DNA of 64,000 bases from assembly GCF_000761545.1 (NCBI RefSeq), contig NZ_JPMY01000010.1, forward strand, positions 310,001 through 374,000, in the 5' to 3' direction. Source of the stretch: Pseudomonas sp. ML96. GTDB taxonomy: Bacteria; Pseudomonadota; Gammaproteobacteria; Pseudomonadales; Pseudomonadaceae. Shown here piece by piece: positions 1 to 9,501 of the stretch (position 1 is the stretch's first letter; every line of letters begins with the position of its first letter). A model generated the notes under the pieces. It did not search any database, was not told where the DNA came from, and saw only the letters and a program-made list of their open reading frames with translations. The position numbers and the translations under genes are program-made.

Positions 1-707
1 AAGATCTTCGAGCCGCGCGACAGATCCTTGATGTCGCAGTTGCCGCCGTGTTCACGCGGCGGCACGGTGCGCGCGCCGGTGGCGGCGGCCATGTCGCGCT
101 CGGAGCCTTTCATCTTGCCCATGTGCGCGGTGCTGGCGAACGGCGGGTTGGCCAGCGGCGGCACGCGGGTCGGGTTGGTGTCGATCAGTTCCTGCTCGCG
201 CTTGTTCCAGTCGGCGAGCATCTTATGGTCCGGCAGGCAGCCTATCAGGCCGGGGTGGATCAGGCCGGCGAAGCGCACACCGGGAATGTGCCGGCTCTTG
301 GTGAACATGCCCTCGAAGTCCCAAATCGACTTCTGCGCGGACGGGAAGTAGTCGGTCAGGAAGCCGCCGCCGTTGTTCTTCGAGAAGAAGCCGTTGAAGC
401 CCCACTGCGACTCGGCCTTGGCGCCGATATCGAGCAGCTCGACCACCAGTAGGTCACCCGGTTGTGCGCCATGCACGCCGACCGGGCCGGACAGGTAGTG
501 CACGGTGGACAGGTCGACATCGCGCACGTCGCTGGCGTCGTCGTCATTCTTGATCGCACCGCCGGTCCAGTCATAGGTTTCCAGGATGAAGTCGTCGCCC
601 GGCTTGACCCAGCAGGCCATCGGGATGTCCGGGTGCCAGCGGTTGTGGACTTGTTCGTTCTCGGTGGCGGCCTGGTTGAGGTCGACCTTGATCAGGGTGT
701 CGGTCAT
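1..707 (-). CDS. fmdA: Formamidase, N-terminal part (runs off window)
   Basis: Acetamidase/formamidase family enzyme that hydrolyses formamide to formate and ammonia. Only the first ~235 codons are inside the window, against roughly 400 residues for the family. The product starts MTDTLIKVDLNQ, typical for FmdA, and contains GVHGAQPGDLLVVELLDIG, the family's N-terminal beta region. The ATG at 707 is preceded by AGGAG at a good distance. It lies downstream of the urt urea-transport genes on the same strand, but a terminator at 865-900 separates them, so it should have its own promoter. A palindrome at 799-818 matches one upstream of urtA, which suggests co-regulation. Confidence 0.9.
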   Translation of the reverse strand, partial: MTDTLIKVDLNQAATENEQVHNRWHPDIPMACWVKPGDDFILETYDWTGGAIKNDDDASDVRDVDLSTVHYLSGPVGVHGAQPGDLLVVELLDIGAKAESQWGFNGFFSKNNGGGFLTDYFPSAQKSIWDFEGMFTKSRHIPGVRFAGLIHPGLIGCLPDHKMLADWNKREQELIDTNPTRVPPLANPPFASTAHMGKMKGSERDMAAATGARTVPPREHGGNCDIKDLSRGSKI

Positions 708-798
708 GGCAGTGCTCCTGGGACCTGTGGTGGGTGCCTGGCGCATTGATGCGCCGGGGTACGGTGGCCAGTCTCGGGGAGCGCAGCGAGGGCGAAAA

Positions 799-818
799 TA
801 CGTTGGATGACGTATGCG
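799..818. promoter_or_regulatory. Operator-like palindrome upstream of fmdA
   Basis: Inverted repeat TACGTTG-GA-TGACGTA followed by TGCG, about 92-111 bases upstream of the fmdA start. Its reverse complement shares the 12-mer CGCATACGTCAT and a following ACGTA with the element at 5941-5960 upstream of urtA. A second shared block, CGCCGGGGTA, lies at 752-761 and at 5913-5922. The likely binder is the LuxR-type regulator encoded at 9476-10150; that assignment is inference. Confidence 0.6.
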
Positions 819-864
819 TGGCGCCAGCAATGACGCGGCTTGCAGCGGCCTTTACGCAGACACG

Positions 865-900
865 AAAAAGCGGCCGGCGCATGGAGAACACGCCGGCCGT
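865..900 (-). terminator. Rho-independent terminator after urtE
   Basis: Stem CGGCCGGCG/CGCCGGCCG (871-879 with 891-899), followed on the minus strand by a run of T (complement of 865-869). It closes the urtABCDE operon before fmdA. Confidence 0.8.
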
Positions 901-916
901 AAACAGGTGAAACGTT

Positions 917-941
917 GCCCTCCCCCGAGCGGGAGATGGGT
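917..941. repeat. Hairpin repeat downstream of urtE
   Basis: Imperfect inverted repeat CCCTCCCCCG-AG-CGGGAGATGGG just after the urtE stop. It resembles the stronger hairpin at 4552-4579 between urtA and urtB, so the two may be REP-like copies or mRNA-stabilising hairpins. Confidence 0.5.
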
Positions 942-946
942 TGAAA

Positions 947-1636
947 TCACACCGACAAGTAGCGGCTGATGGTCGCCTCATCGACCTTGTCGCGCGCCTC
1001 CTCGATGACGAACTTGCCCTTCTCGATGACCAGGAAGCGGTCGGCGATTTCCATGGTGAAGGACAGCACCTGCTCGGAGACGATGATGGTCAGGTCACGC
1101 AGGTTGCGGATCTCCTTCAGGGTGCGGGCGATGTCCTTGATGATCGACGGCTGGATGCCCTCGGTCGGCTCGTCGAGCAGCAGCACCTTGGGGTTGGTGG
1201 CCAGCGCACGGGCGATGGCCAGCTGTTGCTGCTGGCCGCCGGAGAGGTTGCCGCCCTTGCGGTGACGCATCTCCTGCAGCACCGGGAACAGCGCGTAAAG
1301 GTCGTCCGGCACCTGGCCCTTGGCCGACGCCGGCAGGCCAGTCTGGATGTTCTCCAGCACGGTCATGCTGGGGAAGATCATCCGCCCCTGCGGCACGTAG
1401 GCGATGCCGGCCTCGACGCGCTGGTGGGTCTCCAGCTTGGAGATGTCCTGGCCGTCGACGCTGATCTGCCCGCCCCACTGTGGCAGCACGCCCATCAGGC
1501 TCTTGAACAGGGTGGTCTTGCCCATGCCGTTGCGGCCCATCACGGCGACGATTTCCTTCTTCGCCACGTCGAGGTTGAGTTCGTGGAGGATCTGGCTCTG
1601 GCCGTAGCCGGAGACGAGGTTATTGATCTGGAACAT
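947..1636 (-). CDS. urtE: Urea ABC transporter ATP-binding protein UrtE
   Basis: One of the two ATPases of the high-affinity urea importer, at the cytoplasmic face (branched-chain amino-acid, LivF-like family). The 229 residues carry Walker A GRNGMGKTT near residue 34, the signature LSGGQQQQLAIARAL near 133 and Walker B VLLLDEPTEGIQPS near 152. An AAGGAG ribosome site precedes the ATG. Last gene of urtABCDE, 22 bases after urtD, followed by a small hairpin and a terminator. Confidence 0.95.
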   Translation of the reverse strand: MFQINNLVSGYGQSQILHELNLDVAKKEIVAVMGRNGMGKTTLFKSLMGVLPQWGGQISVDGQDISKLETHQRVEAGIAYVPQGRMIFPSMTVLENIQTGLPASAKGQVPDDLYALFPVLQEMRHRKGGNLSGGQQQQLAIARALATNPKVLLLDEPTEGIQPSIIKDIARTLKEIRNLRDLTIIVSEQVLSFTMEIADRFLVIEKGKFVIEEARDKVDEATISRYLSV

Positions 1637-1658
1637 GCTGGACTCCTTGACCCGGGGC

Positions 1659-2419
<761 letters not shown>

Positions 2420-2423
<4 letters not shown>

Positions 2424-3592
2424 GGGGTGGTCTCCAGTTCGGGAGTGGGTGCGGCCTTGGCGACCGGCTTGGCCACCGGCTCAGTCTTCACCGGCGCCTT
2501 GGCCTGCGGCTTGATGCGCGCCAGCCAGCGCTTGCCGTGGCTGTCCCACAGGCCGGCGAGGCCGTTGGGGAAGTACATGACCACGGCGATGAACAGGCCG
2601 CCCATCAGGTACAGCCACAGCTCGGGGAAGCTCTCGGAGAAGTAGGTCTTGCCGAAGTTGACCAGCAACGCGCCGTACACCGCGCCGAGCAGCGACAGGC
2701 GCCCGCCGACGGCGGCGAAGATGACCATCTCGATCGACGGCACGATGCCGACGAAGCTCGGCGACATGAAGCCGACCTGCAGGGTGAACATCGCCCCGCC
2801 GATGGCGGCGAAGGCGGCGCCGACGCAGAACACGAAGATCTTGAAGCTGGCCACGTCGTAGCCGGAGAAGCGCACGCGTTCCTCCTTGTCGCGCATGGCC
2901 AGCAGCAGGCGGCCGAGCTTGGAGGCGATGATGAAACGCGCCAGCAGGATGCAGCCGAACAGCAGGAAGGCACTGACGAAGTACAGGATCAGCTTGGCCT
3001 CGTCGGTACGGATGTCCCAGCCCATCAGGGTCTTCAGGTCGGTGATGCCGTTGACCCCGCCGGTGTAGCCCTGCTGGCCGATGATCAGCACGGTGAGGAT
3101 CAGCGCGATGGCCTGGGTGACGATGGAGAAGTACACGTCACCGACGCGGCGCTTGAACATGGTCAGGCCGATCACCAGGGCCAGCAGCACCGGCACCGCG
3201 ATCACCGCCAGCATGGTGAAACCGAAGCTGTGGAACGGCTGCCAGAGCATCGGCAGCTCGGTGATCTGGTTCCAGTCCATGAAGTCCGGGATGCCGGGGG
3301 TGGATTGGATCTTGGTGCTTTCCGGATCGGATGCCTCGAGCTTGAGGAACATCGCCATGCAGTAGCCGCCGAGGCCGAAGAAGATGCCCTGGCCGAGGCT
3401 GAGGATGCCGCCGTAGCCCCAGCACAGCACCAGGCCGACGGCGACGAAGGCGTAGGTCAGGTACTTGCCGACCATGTTCAGGCGGAAGGCGTCGAGCGCT
3501 AGCGGGAACACCACCAGGATCAGCACGGCGAGCACCGCCAGGCCAATGGCGCCCTGCTTGCCGCCCAGGAGTTTGTCGAGAGTCGGGTTCAT
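2420..3592 (-). CDS. urtC: Urea ABC transporter permease UrtC
   Basis: Inner-membrane permease subunit of the urea importer, LivM-like, 390 residues with about ten hydrophobic segments. It has the family loop GGRLSLLGAVYGA near residue 296. The C-terminal ~35 residues are a Lys/Pro/Ala/Glu-rich cytoplasmic tail without obvious motifs. It pairs with UrtB to form the channel. It follows urtB by 10 bases and overlaps urtD. Confidence 0.94.
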
Positions 3593-3602
3593 GGGCGGCT
3601 CC

Positions 3603-4520
3603 TTACTTACGAACCTTGATGGAGAACAGGCCCTGCGGGCGCATCATCAGAATCAGGATCACCGCCGACAGGGTCAGCACCTTGGCCATCGAGCCGCTCA
3701 TGAAGAACTCCATGATCGACTGGGCCTGGGCGATGGAGAACGCCGAGGCGATGGTGCCGAACAGGCTGGCCGCGCCACCGAAGACCACCACCAGGAAGGT
3801 GTCGACGATATACAGCGAACCGGCAGTCGGGCCGGTGGAGCCGATGGTGGTGAAGGCCGCACCAGCCACACCGGCCACGCCGCAGCCGAGGGCGAAGGTC
3901 ATGCGGTCGACGCGCTTGGTGTTGATGCCCACCGCACGGCTCATCACCCGGTTCTGCATGGTGGCGCGCACCTGCAGGCCCCAGCGCGAGCGGTACAGCA
4001 TGAGGAAGATGGTGGCGGTGAGGAGAATGGTCAGGCCCATGACGAACAGGCCGTTACGCGGGATGTCGATGGCCTCGGTGGGGTTCCACGAACCCATCAG
4101 CCACTCCGGCAGGGTGGCGCTGACCTCGCGCGCACCGAAGATCGAGCGGAACGCCTGCTGCATCACCAGGGACAGACCCCAGGTGGCCAGCAGGGTATCC
4201 AGCGGACGCTGGTACAGCTTGCTGATCATCGCCCATTCCACCAGCCAGCCGATGGCACCGGCGATGACGAAAGACAAGGCGATGGCGAAGAAGAAGTAAT
4301 AGGGCCCGAAGGCCGGGGCGTACTGTTCGGTCAGCGAGGACACCACGAAGGTGGTGTAGGCGCCGATGGTGAGGAACTCGCCGTGGGCCATGTTGATCAC
4401 GCCCATCTGGCCGAAGATGATCGCCAGCCCCAGAGCCATCAGCAGCAGGACGCAGAACACGGACAAGCCGTTGAAGCCCTGCATGGCCGCGATGGCACCA
4501 AATTCCGATAGCCATTCCAT
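3603..4520 (-). CDS. urtB: Urea ABC transporter permease UrtB
   Basis: LivH-like permease subunit of the urea importer, 305 residues, about eight membrane helices. Typical segments are GLAIIFGQMGVINMAHGEFLT near residue 31 (cited in part) and the loop VVVFGGAASLFGTI near 248. This is the short form; some UrtB proteins carry a long N-terminal periplasmic extension that is absent here. It is separated from urtA by about 70 bases containing a strong hairpin, which may reduce its expression relative to the binding protein. Confidence 0.94.
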   Translation of the reverse strand: MEWLSEFGAIAAMQGFNGLSVFCVLLLMALGLAIIFGQMGVINMAHGEFLTIGAYTTFVVSSLTEQYAPAFGPYYFFFAIALSFVIAGAIGWLVEWAMISKLYQRPLDTLLATWGLSLVMQQAFRSIFGAREVSATLPEWLMGSWNPTEAIDIPRNGLFVMGLTILLTATIFLMLYRSRWGLQVRATMQNRVMSRAVGINTKRVDRMTFALGCGVAGVAGAAFTTIGSTGPTAGSLYIVDTFLVVVFGGAASLFGTIASAFSIAQAQSIMEFFMSGSMAKVLTLSAVILILMMRPQGLFSIKVRK

Positions 4521-4551
4521 GTTGATGGTCTCCTGGAGGAAGAATGCGAGA

Positions 4552-4579
4552 GCCCCTCCCCCGCTAGGCGGGAGAGGGG
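4552..4579 (-). promoter_or_regulatory. Intercistronic hairpin between urtA and urtB
   Basis: Twelve-base stem with one mismatch (CCCCTCCCCCGC/GCGGGAGAGGGG) and a three-base loop TAG. No T-tract follows on the minus strand, so it is more likely an mRNA-stabilising or partial-attenuation hairpin than a full terminator. This arrangement is usual between a highly expressed binding-protein gene and its permease genes. Confidence 0.6.
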
Positions 4580-4589
4580 TTCGGTTGGC

Positions 4590-5825
4590 TTACTGGTAGC
4601 CTTTCGGGAAGGGGTTCGGCTCGATCAGGCCAGACTCGTAGACCACCTTGAACTGACCGTCTTTCTGCACTTGGCCGATGCGGGTCTTGCTCCACAGGTG
4701 ATGGTTGTCGTGGACCTTCACGTAGCTTTCCGGAGCGCTGTTCAGCTCGATGCCTGGCGAGGCGGCGGCGACCTTGTCGACGTCGAAGCTGCCGGCTTTC
4801 TCGACCGCGGCCTTCCACAGCCACGGGCCGAGGTAGGCGGCCTGGGTCACGTCACCGATGACCGCGTCCTTGCCGTACTTGGCCTTGAAGGCCTCGACGA
4901 AGGCGGCGTTGTTCGGGTTGTCCAGGCTCTGGAAGTACTTCATGGAGGCGTAGAAGCCTTCCATGTTCTCGCCGCCGATGCCGAGCAGTTCGTCCTCGGT
5001 GACCGACAGGGTCAGCACGTTCTGCTTGGCGGCGGTGACGCCGGCGGCTTTCATCTGCTTGTAGAAGGCCACGTTGGAACCACCAACCACGGCAGTGAAC
5101 ACCACGTCAGGCTTCTTCAGCTTGACCTTGTTGATCAGCGAGCCGAACTGGGTGTTGCCCAGCGGGTAGTACTCCTCGCCCACCACCTTGCCACCGAGCA
5201 CGTTCTCGATGTGCTTGCGCGCGATCTTCATCGAGGTACGCGGCCAGATGTAGTCGGAGCCGATCAGGTAGAAGGTCTTGGCGCCCTTCTCCTTGGCGAT
5301 CCAGTCGAGGCCGGCGAGGATCTGCTGGGTCGCTTCCTGGCCGGTGTAGATGACGTTCTTCGACTGCTCCAGGCCCTCGTAGAAGGTCGGGTAGTAGAGC
5401 AGGCCGTTTTCCTTCTCGAACACCGGCAGCACAGCCTTGCGCGAGGCCGAGGTCCAGCAGCCGAACACGGCGGCGACCTTGTCGCCCACCAGCAGCTTCT
5501 TGGCCTTCTCGGCGAAGGTCGGCCAGTCGGAGGCGCCGTCTTCCTGGATCACCTTGATCTGCCGACCGAGGATGCCGCCGGAGGCGTTGATCTGCTCGAT
5601 GGCCAGGCGCTCGGCCTGGATCGAACCGGTTTCCGAGATGGCCATGGTGCCGGTGGCCGAGTGCAGCTGGCCGACGGTCACTTCGGTGTCGGTCACGGCC
5701 AGGCCGGTGGTGTTGGCGCTATCGGCCATGACGCCCTGGCTGAATACGCTGGCGGCCAGCAGCGAGAGCGCGGCGGCGCCCAGCGCCAGCCGGCGGGGTA
5801 GAAGTCGGGTCGGTTGTGCATCCAT
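4590..5825 (-). CDS. urtA: Urea ABC transporter substrate-binding protein UrtA
   Basis: Periplasmic urea-binding protein that delivers urea to UrtBC. 411 residues: an N-terminal signal peptide (RR, then a hydrophobic run to about VMA at residue 34), followed by a type I periplasmic fold with TVGQLHSATGTMAISE, typical of UrtA/AmiC. The ATG at 5825 is preceded by AGGAG; an in-frame extension upstream to 5945 is rejected because it would run into the promoter palindromes. First gene of the urt operon. Its upstream region has three TGACGTA half-sites, matching the site upstream of fmdA. Confidence 0.95.
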   Translation of the reverse strand: MDAQPTRLLPRRLALGAAALSLLAASVFSQGVMADSANTTGLAVTDTEVTVGQLHSATGTMAISETGSIQAERLAIEQINASGGILGRQIKVIQEDGASDWPTFAEKAKKLLVGDKVAAVFGCWTSASRKAVLPVFEKENGLLYYPTFYEGLEQSKNVIYTGQEATQQILAGLDWIAKEKGAKTFYLIGSDYIWPRTSMKIARKHIENVLGGKVVGEEYYPLGNTQFGSLINKVKLKKPDVVFTAVVGGSNVAFYKQMKAAGVTAAKQNVLTLSVTEDELLGIGGENMEGFYASMKYFQSLDNPNNAAFVEAFKAKYGKDAVIGDVTQAAYLGPWLWKAAVEKAGSFDVDKVAAASPGIELNSAPESYVKVHDNHHLWSKTRIGQVQKDGQFKVVYESGLIEPNPFPKGYQ

Positions 5826-5931
5826 CGTCGTGCTCCTCGTGCGGTTGGGTCGTTGCCGGCCTGTCTGCGCAGGTCTGCTCCGGGTTCGCCGCAAGAATGC
5901 GGGCGCCCTCCCCGCCGGGGTATACGCAGCA

Positions 5932-5960
5932 TGACGTAAGCGCATACGTCATCTGACGTA
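5932..5960. promoter_or_regulatory. Triple half-site operator upstream of urtA
   Basis: Three half-sites: TGACGTA (5932-5938), TACGTCA (5945-5951) and TGACGTA (5954-5960). The last two form a perfect palindrome with a 2-base spacer; the first two form a second palindrome with a 6-base spacer. The site lies about 107-135 bases upstream of urtA. The same 12-mer CGCATACGTCAT occurs upstream of fmdA. Confidence 0.65.
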
Positions 5961-5968
5961 CAGCGCCA

Positions 5969-5985
5969 GGCACCAGCCTGGTGCA
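5969..5985. promoter_or_regulatory. NtrC-type enhancer site
   Basis: GGCACC-AGCCT-GGTGCA matches the enterobacterial/Pseudomonas NtrC consensus TGCACC-N5-GGTGCA at 11 of 12 positions with the exact spacer. It lies about 65 bases upstream of the -24 element at 6050, the range expected for a sigma54 activator, and also upstream of urtA. No convincing sigma54 element faces urtA. Confidence 0.55.
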
Positions 5986-6049
5986 CTCTCGAGCCCGAGC
6001 AGGAAGCCAGACAGAAGCCCGGGCGCGCACGCACGCGGCCCGCAGCTGG

Positions 6050-6066
6050 GGGCATGGATGTTGCAA
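6050..6066 (+). promoter_or_regulatory. Sigma54 promoter of the hybrid kinase gene
   Basis: GGGCAT-GGATG-TTGCA fits the -24/-12 consensus TGGCAC-N5-TTGCA, with GG and GC exactly 10 bases apart. Transcription would start near 6077, between the promoter and the AGGAG at 6091-6095. This supports the GTG at 6103 as the kinase start and rules out the ATG at 6058, which lies inside the promoter. Confidence 0.6.
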
Positions 6067-6102
6067 ATTCGCAGAGCAAACGGCACCACCAGGAGCAATG
6101 GC

Positions 6103-9100
6103 GTGCAACCCACCGGAACCCAGCGCATCGTCAAGATCCGCCGCGACTACAACAGCTGGGTCGCCGACGAGACCATGGAGGACTACGCCCTGCGTTTCAC
6201 TCCGCGGGCGTTCCGCAAATGGTCGGAGCTGCGCATCGCCAACACCGCCCTCGGCGCCGTGTCGTTCCTCGCCCTGGAAGCCATCGGCGGCGCCCTGGCG
6301 CTGTCCTACGGCTTCACCAACACCCTGTGGGCGATCCTCGCGGTGAGCCTGGTGATCTTCCTCACCGGCCTGCCGATCAGCTACTACGCGGCGCGCTACG
6401 GCGTGGACATGGACCTGCTGACTCGCGGTGCCGGCTTCGGCTACATCGGCTCGACCATCACCTCGCTGATCTACGCCAGCTTCACCTTCCTGTTCTTCGC
6501 CCTCGAGGCGGCGATCATGGCCCTGGCCCTGGAGCTGTACTTCGACATCCCGCTGGCGCTGGCCTACGTGATCTGTTCGGTGATCATCATTCCCCTGGTG
6601 GCCTACGGCATCACCCTGATCAACCGCCTGCAGACCTGGACCCAGCCGGTGTGGCTGGTGCTGCTGTTCCTGCCCTACATCTTCGTCATCGCCAAGAACC
6701 CCGAGGCGATTGGCGACTGGACCAGCTTCGCCGGGCGCGAGGGTGAGGCCGGCAACTTCAACCTGCTGCACTTTGGCGCTGCCTGCACCGTGGCCCTGGC
6801 CCTGGTCACGCAGATCGGCGAGCAGGTCGACTACCTGCGCTTCCTGCCGGAAAAGACCGCGCAGAACCGCAAGCGCTGGTGGGCCGCACTGCTCATGGCC
6901 GGGCCCGGCTGGATCATCCCAGGCGCGCTGAAGATGCTCGCCGGCGCCTTCCTCGCCTTCCTCGCCCTGCAGCACGAGATCCCCATCGAGCGCGCCGCCG
7001 AGCCGACGCAGATGTACCTGGTGGCCTTCCACTACGTGTTCGCCTCGCCACAGTGGGCGCTCGGCGCCATGGTGCTGTTCGTCATCGTCAGCCAGGTGAA
7101 GATCAACCTGACCAACGCCTACGCCGGCTCGCTGGCCTGGTCCAACTTCTTTGCCCGCGTCACCCACAGCCATCCGGGCCGCGTGGTGTGGCTGGTGTTC
7201 AACGTGGCCATCGCCCTGATGCTGATGGAGCTGGGCGTGTTCGAGGCGATCGAGGAGGTGCTCGGCCTCTACGCCAACATCGCCATCGCCTGGATCGGCG
7301 CGCTGGTCGCCGACCTGGTGATCAACAAGCCGCTGGGCCTGTCGCCGCGCTACATCGAGTTCAAGCGCGCGCACCTGTACGACATCAACCCGGTCGGCGT
7401 CGGCGCCATGCTGTTCGCCTCGCTGCTCTCGGTGCTCGCTCACTTCGGCCTGTTCGGCGCCCTGGCCCAGGCCGCCTCGCCGCTGGTGGCGCTGTTCTCC
7501 GCGTTCATCTGCGCGCCGCTGCTGGCCTGGCTCACCGGCGGGCGCTTCTACATCGCCCGGACCAGCACGGCGGCGCTGATCCATCCGCCAAACGCCAGCC
7601 ACGCACGCAATTGCGGCCTGTGCAACAACGCCTTCGAGAGCGAGGACATGGCCTTCTGCCCGGCCTACAGCACGCCGATCTGCTCGCTGTGCTGCTCGCT
7701 GGACGCGCGCTGCGGCGACGCCTGCAAGCCACACGCGCGGCTCAGCCGGCAGGTCGACGCGCTGCTGCACTGGCTGCTGCCCTGGGCCAGCATCCCGCGC
7801 CTGCACAGCCGCCTGGCGCAGTACCTGGGCTTCCTCGCTCTGCTGGTGCTGATGCTGTTCGGCGCCCTGGCGCTGATCTACAGCCAGGTCTCCCACGGCC
7901 TGGTGCCGCACTCACCGGAGGTGCAGCAGACGCTGTACCAGGCCTTCCTCAAGGCCTTCCTCACTCTCTCGCTGTTCGCCGGCATGCTCGCCTGGTGGAT
8001 CGTCCTGACCCGCGAGAGCCGTCAGGTGGCGCAGCAGGAGTCGGACCGCCAGACCCTGCTGCTGATGCAGGAGATCGAGGCCCACGGCAAGACCGACGAG
8101 GCGCTGCAGAAGGCCAAGGTGCTGGCCGAGAACGCCAACGCGGCGAAGAGCCGCTACGTCACCGGCCTGTCCCACGAGCTGCGCACGCCGCTCAACAGCA
8201 TCCTCGGTTACACGCAGATCCTGCAGCGCGACGCGGCCATGCCCGAGCGCCACCACGACGCCCTGGCGACCATCTACCGCAGCGGCTCGCATCTGTTGTC
8301 GCTGATCGACGGCCTGCTCGACGTAGCCAAGATCGAGGCCGGCAAGCTGCACCTGGAACTCTCGGAGATCGCCCTGCCCGAGTTCGTCGGCCAGCTCGAA
8401 CGCATGTTCGCCCCGCAGGCCGCCGAGAAGGGCCTGGCTTTCCGCCTGGAGACGGCCGGACGGATTCCCGCGGTGGTGCGCGGCGACGAGAAGCGCGTGC
8501 GGCAGATCCTGATCAACCTGCTCGGCAACGCCGTGCGCTTCACCGAGCAGGGCGAGGTGCGCCTGCGCGTCAGCTACCTGCGCGAGACCGCCTGCTTCGA
8601 AATCGTCGACACCGGCATCGGCATCGACCCGCAACAGATCGAGCGCATCTTCCAGCCCTTCGAGCGCGGCGACCTGATGCGCCAGGACAACGGCGTCGGC
8701 CTCGGCCTGACCATCACCCGCATGCTCACCGCGCTGATGGGCGGCGAGCTGTCGGTGCACAGTGAGCCGGGCAAGGGCACGCGCTTCCAGGTGCGCCTGT
8801 TCCTCTCCGAGGTGCGCGCGCCGCAGGCGGTGGTGCATGTGGCGCACGACATCATCGGCTACCAGGGCCCGCGCCGTCTGGTGCTGGTGGTGGACGACCA
8901 CCTGGAACACCGCCGCGTGCTGGCCGGCATGTTGGAACCGCTGGGCTTTCGCGTCGAGCAGGCGGCCAGCGGCCAGGAGGCAATTCGCCAGGCCGCGCTG
9001 CTCAGCCCCGACCTGATCCTCATGGACCTGTCGATGCCGCAAATGGACGGCTTCGAGACCAGCCGCCTGATCCGCCGCAATGCCCTGTGCCAGGCGCCGA

Positions 9101-9501
9101 TCATCGTCATCTCGGCGAATGCCTTCGCCGACGACCGCGAACGCAGCATCGCCGCCTACTGCAACGACTACCTGGCCAAGCCGGTGCACACCCCGGCGCT
9201 GCTCGAACGCATCCAGCAGCAGCTCGACCTGCAGTGGCTGCACCGCGTCGCCGAGCCGGAAGCGCCGCAGCCACAGGTCGAGACACTGCCCAGCGCCAGC
9301 GAACTGGCCGAGCTGCGCGAGCTGGCAGCGCTCGGCTACATGCGCGGCATCCAGGACAAGCTGGACACCATCGAACGCCAGACCCCGGCCTGCGCGCCCT
9401 TCACCAAACGCCTGCGGGCCCTGGCCAAGGGCTTCCGCCTGGATGAACTCAACCGCCAACTCAAGGAGGCCGAACATGAATGCAGCCACGCAGCTTGCTG
9501 A
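6103..9501 (+). CDS. Hybrid histidine kinase with NCS1 permease-type sensor domain
   Basis: Membrane sensor of about 1132 residues. Residues ~1-480 form an NCS1 (purine/cytosine permease) transporter-like domain with about 12 helices. A cysteine-rich segment follows at ~500-545 (CGLC, CSLCC, CGDAC), probably metal binding. Two more membrane helices precede the kinase core: H-box SHELRTPLNS with His691, ATP-binding DTGIGI and GVGLGL, then a receiver domain with LILMDLSMPQMDG, Asp975. The GTG start follows AGGAG by seven bases. The 3' end overlaps the next gene by 26 bases. Its place beside urt and fmdA suggests it senses a nitrogen compound (urea, amide or nucleobase); the ligand is not known from sequence. 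Confidence 0.88.
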   Translation: MQPTGTQRIVKIRRDYNSWVADETMEDYALRFTPRAFRKWSELRIANTALGAVSFLALEAIGGALALSYGFTNTLWAILAVSLVIFLTGLPISYYAARYGVDMDLLTRGAGFGYIGSTITSLIYASFTFLFFALEAAIMALALELYFDIPLALAYVICSVIIIPLVAYGITLINRLQTWTQPVWLVLLFLPYIFVIAKNPEAIGDWTSFAGREGEAGNFNLLHFGAACTVALALVTQIGEQVDYLRFLPEKTAQNRKRWWAALLMAGPGWIIPGALKMLAGAFLAFLALQHEIPIERAAEPTQMYLVAFHYVFASPQWALGAMVLFVIVSQVKINLTNAYAGSLAWSNFFARVTHSHPGRVVWLVFNVAIALMLMELGVFEAIEEVLGLYANIAIAWIGALVADLVINKPLGLSPRYIEFKRAHLYDINPVGVGAMLFASLLSVLAHFGLFGALAQAASPLVALFSAFICAPLLAWLTGGRFYIARTSTAALIHPPNASHARNCGLCNNAFESEDMAFCPAYSTPICSLCCSLDARCGDACKPHARLSRQVDALLHWLLPWASIPRLHSRLAQYLGFLALLVLMLFGALALIYSQVSHGLVPHSPEVQQTLYQAFLKAFLTLSLFAGMLAWWIVLTRESRQVAQQESDRQTLLLMQEIEAHGKTDEALQKAKVLAENANAAKSRYVTGLSHELRTPLNSILGYTQILQRDAAMPERHHDALATIYRSGSHLLSLIDGLLDVAKIEAGKLHLELSEIALPEFVGQLERMFAPQAAEKGLAFRLETAGRIPAVVRGDEKRVRQILINLLGNAVRFTEQGEVRLRVSYLRETACFEIVDTGIGIDPQQIERIFQPFERGDLMRQDNGVGLGLTITRMLTALMGGELSVHSEPGKGTRFQVRLFLSEVRAPQAVVHVAHDIIGYQGPRRLVLVVDDHLEHRRVLAGMLEPLGFRVEQAASGQEAIRQAALLSPDLILMDLSMPQMDGFETSRLIRRNALCQAPIIVISANAFADDRERSIAAYCNDYLAKPVHTPALLERIQQQLDLQWLHRVAEPEAPQPQVETLPSASELAELRELAALGYMRGIQDKLDTIERQTPACAPFTKRLRALAKGFRLDELNRQLKEAEHECSHAAC

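Noticed and set aside
5826..5945. A longer urtA reading frame starting at 5945
   Set aside because: It would place the start inside the TACGTCA palindrome; ATG 5825 has AGGAG and a proper signal peptide.
5826..5968. A sigma54 promoter facing urtA
   Set aside because: The only TTGC on that strand (near 5890) has GC instead of GG at the -24 position, so it does not meet the GG-N10-GC rule.
5719..7911. Long open frame (730 codons) on the minus strand opposite the kinase gene
   Set aside because: Rich in Gln, Gly, His, Arg and Ala without domains; it is the GC-bias shadow of the NCS1-kinase gene. The same applies to long frames opposite asmA, the chemoreceptor, clpB and ileS.
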